A stretch of 64,000 nt of DNA. Source: Emticicia agri. Its GTDB lineage: Bacteria > Bacteroidota > Bacteroidia > Cytophagales > Spirosomataceae. Below the pieces are notes generated by a model, which saw only the letters and a list, made by a program, of their open reading frames with translations, was not told the DNA's origin and searched no databases. Every line of letters begins with the position of its first letter. Positions within the stretch are counted from its first letter, which is position 1. Location of the stretch: NCBI RefSeq assembly GCF_004168285.1, contig NZ_SEWF01000012.1, positions 1 through 64,000 of the forward strand, written 5' to 3'. Of the stretch, positions 60,279-64,000 are shown piece by piece. Position numbers and translations under genes: made by a program.

Positions 60279-60794
60279 ATGACTGATGAGGCAGCTATGC
60301 AATTTGTAGCCGGTGGCGACCTGGACAAAGCTGCGATTTTGTACGAACGCTACAAACGCCCATTATACAATTTTTATTTAAGGTTTGGTGTAGAGCGAGA
60401 CTCCAGTCAGGACTTAACGCAACAGGTTTTCTACCGTATCATTCATTACAGAAGCAGTTTCAGAGAAGGATACGAATTCAGAACGTGGATTTACCGGATA
60501 GCCCGAAATATTTACCACGATTACCTGAAAGACCATTCGCACAACCATAAAGATTTACACGAAAACATTGAATTAGCAGAAGAAGAAAATTATGATGATG
60601 AGCAATACCTTTTAATTCAGAAAGCCTTAAAAAAACTACCACAGGAGTATCAGGAAGTACTGACCATGAGTAGATATGATGAACTGAAATATGAAGAAAT
60701 AGCCGACATACTTAATATTTCGGTGTCGTTAGTCAAAGTCAGAGTACATCGTGGGTTAAAACAGTTAAAAGAAGAATATTTAAAACTTAATTAG
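60279..60794 (+). CDS. ECF-type RNA polymerase sigma factor
   Basis: At 171 residues it has the sigma-2 helices (YERYKRPLYNFYLRFG, then DLTQQVFYRIIHYRSSF and FRTWIYRIARNIYHDYLK) and the sigma-4 region (ALKKLPQEYQEVLTMSRYDE, then YEEIADILNISVSLVKVRVH). No regulatory C-terminal extension is present. It is followed by a membrane-anchored HEAT protein and an outer-membrane receptor; in Bacteroidota such sigma-anti-sigma-receptor groups control surface uptake or stress. The order of genes fits, but the anti-sigma pairing here is an inference. Confidence 0.9.
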   Translation: MTDEAAMQFVAGGDLDKAAILYERYKRPLYNFYLRFGVERDSSQDLTQQVFYRIIHYRSSFREGYEFRTWIYRIARNIYHDYLKDHSHNHKDLHENIELAEEENYDDEQYLLIQKALKKLPQEYQEVLTMSRYDELKYEEIADILNISVSLVKVRVHRGLKQLKEEYLKLN

Positions 60795-60876
60795 TAATCC
60801 GGAATGATATGGGGACGCCCAGTCTCCGGGATATTGAAGAGCGAAAGTTAAATAAGTAAAACTCAATTAATAAAAC

Positions 60877-60882
60877 AGGAGG
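60877..60882 (+). promoter_or_regulatory. Strong ribosome-binding site AGGAGG
   Basis: AGGAGG stands 9 nt before ATG 60892 of the HEAT protein. A GTG 6 nt earlier would be only 3 nt from it, so the ATG is the better start. Such sites are rare in this window, where most starts have none. Confidence 0.7.
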
Positions 60883-60891
60883 ATTGTGGTT

Positions 60892-61683
60892 ATGGAACAA
60901 TTATTTGCCGATTATTTAGAAGATAAACTAAACGCCAGACAAAGAACAGAATTAGAAACTTTACTGGCTAATGACGAAGCATTGAGAGATGAATTTGAGG
61001 ATTTGAAGGCTTTTTATGCCGATATGCAAAAACCCGCAGAACTTGACCCGACAGCGACCTTAGATTTAGGCTTCTATATGATGCTCGAAAAAGAAAAAGG
61101 GGCTGAACAGAAAAAGAAGGCAAAAGAGCAGAAGAGCCAAATGAGGGTAAGCTGGATTAACTCCCCTATTTTGAAATATGCGGCAGGAATAGTATTACTT
61201 TTAGGCATCTTCTGGATAGGTAGAAAAACATCAGATAAGGATTTAAATGATTTATCGGAAATCGCAAAGATTAAGAACGATGTTGAAGAAACCAAGCAGT
61301 TAGTCATGCTATCCATGCTTAAGCGAGAATCAGCTTCTGAAAGAATCCAGGCAGTAAATTATAGTTATGACATTAATAAGCCCGACGATGAAGTATTAAA
61401 AGCATTGATAAAAACAATGAATACTGATGAGAATATCAATGTAAGAACATCAGCGGCAGAGGCACTATCACATTTCGGAAATGAAAAAATAGCAAGAGAT
61501 GCGCTGATTCAGACATTGCTGACACAAAAAGAACCAACCTTGCAGATTACCGTGATTGATATACTTGCAAATCTGGGCGATAAGAGAGCCGTAAAACCCA
61601 TGCAGAAGCTATTACAGAATACAGACACAGAAGAAGTTGTTAAACGCAAAGCTATGGAGAGTGTAAAGGTCTTGAGTTTGTAA
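60892..61683 (+). CDS. Membrane-anchored HEAT-repeat protein, anti-sigma candidate
   Basis: The protein of 263 residues starts EQLFADYLEDKLNARQRTEL, a helical N-terminal part like that of anti-sigma factors (zinc residues not seen), followed by a single membrane segment (ILKYAAGIVLLLGIFWIG, about residues 97-114), then four HEAT-like repeats (RTSAAEALSHFGNEKIARDA, then LQITVIDILANLGDKRAVKP). The N-terminal half would be cytoplasmic and the repeats periplasmic. It follows the sigma gene by 97 bp, the usual position for its regulator. Function is inferred from context and layout. Confidence 0.75.
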   Translation: MEQLFADYLEDKLNARQRTELETLLANDEALRDEFEDLKAFYADMQKPAELDPTATLDLGFYMMLEKEKGAEQKKKAKEQKSQMRVSWINSPILKYAAGIVLLLGIFWIGRKTSDKDLNDLSEIAKIKNDVEETKQLVMLSMLKRESASERIQAVNYSYDINKPDDEVLKALIKTMNTDENINVRTSAAEALSHFGNEKIARDALIQTLLTQKEPTLQITVIDILANLGDKRAVKPMQKLLQNTDTEEVVKRKAMESVKVLSL

Positions 61684-61776
61684 TCCTAAGCCTGACTACA
61701 ACCCTTTGATAACATCATTTGGAAACATTTTTCCATCGACTCATCACAAATGAGTTTCCACCAACGAGATTACCAA

Positions 61777-61784
61777 TAGTTTTG
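61777..61784 (+). promoter_or_regulatory. -7 promoter element for the receptor gene
   Basis: TAGTTTTG matches TAnnTTTG, 116 nt before the start codon at 61901. A TTTC 18 bp upstream is a near match to the -33 box. Confidence 0.42.
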
Positions 61785-61900
61785 AGGAGAGTTGCAAGCA
61801 GTTAGCCCAGTATCAAAAATATTTTTTTTACTAAAAACTGCAACGTTCGGGAACTGACCGGAGACTCTTTAAAAAGGCTATCACATTTTAAACTATAATT

Positions 61901-64000
61901 ATGAAAAAGCTATTACTACTAACCTTACTCCTGGGAGTAAACGGAATCTTATTGGCTCAAAAAAGCAAAATTACCGGATTTGTACTTGATTCAACAGCTA
62001 ACAAACCTGTTGAGTTTGCCACGGTCTCACTCCTGAAAGACAGTAAACCTGTAGAAGGTACTACTGCTGACGACAGAGGAAAATTTACCTTGACAAAGGC
62101 AAGTCAGGGCGTTTATCAAATCAAAATTACATTTGTTGGCTTCAAAGACAAACTCATTGATAATGTCAGCGTAACTGACGGAGACCTTGATTTAGGTGTC
62201 ATTAAGATTTCGCAATCAGTACAACAATTGCAGGAGGTAACAGTAGTAGAGCAAAAAGCCTTATTTGAAGAAAGACCCGACAAGCTGGTGTATAATGCCG
62301 AAAAAGACATCACTATCAAGGGTGGGAATGCAGGCGATGTATTAAGAAAAATTCCTTCAATAGCAGTTGACCTCGACGGAAACGTAGAATTAAGAGGAAG
62401 TTCTAATATCAAGGTTCTGATTAATAACAAACCTTCAAACCTGATGGCTCGCAGCATTGCCGATGTATTGAAGCAGATTCCGGCCGATGATATTAAGCAG
62501 ATAGAAGTGATTACCTCACCATCGGCTAAATACGATGCCGAAGGTACAGCAGGTATCATCAATATTATTACCAAGAAGAATAGCATACAGGGTGTTAACG
62601 GAAATGCTGATTTATCACTTGGTAGATGGAACGACCGATTGAATGGTTCTTTGAATTATCGTAGAAAATCTATCGGATTTTCGGCCAGAGGAGGCTTCAA
62701 CCGCTGGCGCAACCAGGGTAGCAACGAAACCAATCGTATTACCAATGTTGAGGGTATTTCAAGTGCTTTGTTACAAACTACCTCTTTCAGAGGAAACGGA
62801 GAAAATGGCTATGGCACTATCACAGCCGATTGGGATATTGACTCATTAAACCGTATGAGTGCAAGCCTGAACCTCTACGATGGTAAAAACGGCATGTATT
62901 TCGATTATCTGAACGATTACTCCACACAAGGCATCACCAACCTTTTCTTTACCCGTAACCTGTATCGTATTTACGACTGGGACGGAAATACTTTAAACCT
63001 TGATTATACCAGAACTTTTAAAAAGCCAAGAAGAGAATTTAATGTACTGACCATGTTTTCGAAAGAAGGGGAAGACAGTTTTTACACGCTCGACCAGGCC
63101 AACGAAAGCAACGTAATTAATTACCGGGAGAAAAGCACTAATTACAGTGCCAATTATGAAGGAACTGTTCAGGTAGATTTTACCAACCCTTTAGACAGTG
63201 TAAGCATAATGGAAGTAGGTGTGAAATCGATTTTCCGCAATGTAAAAAGCGATTATCAGGTGGCCAATGCCGTTGATGGCTCTACCAATTTTGTCGATGT
63301 TCCGGCATTAGCCAATGTGTTTGAATATGCCCAACAGGTTGCCAGCACTTACCTGACTTATTCACGCACTTCAAAAAACAAATGGGGTATCAATGCCGGA
63401 TTGAGATATGAACACACGTTTATTCAGGCTGAGTTTTTGGCAGGTACAGTTCCGTTCTCAAATAATTACGGCAACCTGATTCCGAATGTAAGTTTATCAA
63501 GAAATCTGCCTAAAAATCAGAAGTTGAAACTGAGTTATACGCAACGTATCCAACGCCCGATGTTATGGTTTCTGAATCCGTACGTCAATGCCAGTGAGCC
63601 TCTGATGACTTATTCAGGAAACCCTTATCTGAAACCGGAATTGACCCATAGTGCCGAAATCAATTATAATGTATATATCAAAGAGTCGTCAATTAATACC
63701 TCGCTTTTCATGCGTCAGACCAACAATGCCATTGAGCGTATCAGAACTTTTGATGCAGAAGGGGTAGCGTCTATAAATTTTCAGAACATTGCCCAGAACA
63801 CGTCTTATGGTATGTCGATAAGCGGTAACACGAAAATTAAAAAGAAATTTACAGCCAACGGAGCCATTAATGTGTATTACAACATTCTGAATAGCCCTGC
63901 TTTACAGGCCAAAAACGAAAACTGGATGTACCGTATCAATATGAACTCAAGCTATGATTTTGGCAAAGGCTTTAAAGCACAGTTCTTTGGTTTCTTTAAC
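61901..64000 (+). CDS. Outer-membrane beta-barrel receptor (TonB-dependent-like), 3' end outside
   Basis: ATG 61901 begins an open frame of exactly 700 codons with no stop before the edge. A signal peptide (KKLLLLTLLLGVNGILLAQ) is followed by a CarboxypepD_reg-like domain (KITGFVLDSTANKPVEFATV, then TFVGFKDKLIDNV), a plug domain (GGNAGDVLRKIPSIAVDLDG, then PSAKYDAEGTAGIINIITKK), and a barrel with many outward strands (SLGRWNDRLNGSLNYRRKS, then LKLSYTQRIQRPMLWFLNPY). This is the OMP beta-brl family of Bacteroidota receptors. No TonB box was sought in detail. It is downstream of the sigma/anti-sigma pair, and the ligand is unknown. Confidence 0.88.
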   Translation, partial: MKKLLLLTLLLGVNGILLAQKSKITGFVLDSTANKPVEFATVSLLKDSKPVEGTTADDRGKFTLTKASQGVYQIKITFVGFKDKLIDNVSVTDGDLDLGVIKISQSVQQLQEVTVVEQKALFEERPDKLVYNAEKDITIKGGNAGDVLRKIPSIAVDLDGNVELRGSSNIKVLINNKPSNLMARSIADVLKQIPADDIKQIEVITSPSAKYDAEGTAGIINIITKKNSIQGVNGNADLSLGRWNDRLNGSLNYRRKSIGFSARGGFNRWRNQGSNETNRITNVEGISSALLQTTSFRGNGENGYGTITADWDIDSLNRMSASLNLYDGKNGMYFDYLNDYSTQGITNLFFTRNLYRIYDWDGNTLNLDYTRTFKKPRREFNVLTMFSKEGEDSFYTLDQANESNVINYREKSTNYSANYEGTVQVDFTNPLDSVSIMEVGVKSIFRNVKSDYQVANAVDGSTNFVDVPALANVFEYAQQVASTYLTYSRTSKNKWGINAGLRYEHTFIQAEFLAGTVPFSNNYGNLIPNVSLSRNLPKNQKLKLSYTQRIQRPMLWFLNPYVNASEPLMTYSGNPYLKPELTHSAEINYNVYIKESSINTSLFMRQTNNAIERIRTFDAEGVASINFQNIAQNTSYGMSISGNTKIKKKFTANGAINVYYNILNSPALQAKNENWMYRINMNSSYDFGKGFKAQFFGFFN

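Noticed and set aside
1-64000. tRNA and rRNA genes
   Set aside because: Intergenic stretches were read by eye for tRNA T-arm and acceptor patterns and rRNA text; none was found, although a tool search would be more sensitive.

Overview
The window is an AT-rich bacterial chromosome segment with the marks of a Bacteroidota genome, most likely from the Cytophagales (a Spirosomataceae or Cytophagaceae-type organism; the genus cannot be fixed from sequence alone). The evidence is type IX secretion C-terminal domains, DUF2911 and DUF4139 proteins, a CarboxypepD_reg/outer-membrane beta-barrel receptor, a Rho factor with a long N-terminal insertion, a MarR-YceI pair, nearly absent Shine-Dalgarno sites, and several perfect matches to the Bacteroidota promoter (-33 TTTG, -7 TAnnTTTG). 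It is mostly core and lifestyle genes; no prophage, CRISPR array, rRNA or tRNA was seen.

Layout. 0-0.5 kb: the tail of an IS110-type transposase. 0.6-4.7 kb (minus): ABC-F ATPase, N-carbamoylputrescine amidase and an Ldh-type dehydrogenase. 5-8.4 kb (plus): DUF4139, inositol-monophosphatase-like, DinB/YfiT-like and a 54-residue FeoB-associated Cys-rich protein. 8.4-15.6 kb: queuosine precursor transporter, DUF2911, Nudix plus glycosyltransferase, a large DNA palindrome, a secreted subtilisin, the remnant of a surface protein, mnmA, and divergently a TrpF-like barrel without the catalytic cysteine. 15.9-19.1 kb: two tandem PspC genes, a LiaF-like gene and a DUF4105 membrane protein. 19.3-33.3 kb (mostly minus): M16 peptidase, NamZ-type muramidase, metX behind a SAM-riboswitch-like leader, a short CHC2/Toprim primase-like protein, SDR, MscS, YheT hydrolase, CorA, purN, an HhH membrane protein and OmpA.

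33.5-39.3 kb: thrB, rho, a tiny T9SS-tail-like protein facing rho, a GH13 enzyme and Maf. 39.3-40.6 kb is a 1.3 kb gene-free stretch carrying a dispersed direct repeat, ahead of a large surface protein and a POTRA/beta-barrel protein. 45-55.9 kb holds a MarR/YceI pair, dehydrogenase, lipoprotein hydrolase, a Tat-exported TIM barrel, a PhyH dioxygenase, a HAD phosphatase and a coupled DUF1801-GNAT-GNAT operon. 56.3-57.3 kb is an array of three REP hairpins beside its probable RAYT transposase. 57.4-64 kb holds a large zinc metalloprotease, then a sigma factor, a membrane-anchored HEAT-repeat anti-sigma candidate and an outer-membrane receptor running off the edge.

The most unusual content is non-coding: several families of palindromic or direct repeats, one of them with matched GC-rich insertions in both arms; a REP/RAYT locus; an 88 bp two-tier palindrome; and the AACTTTTGC repeats before the surface-protein gene. 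No clearly new multi-gene defence or metabolic system was found.
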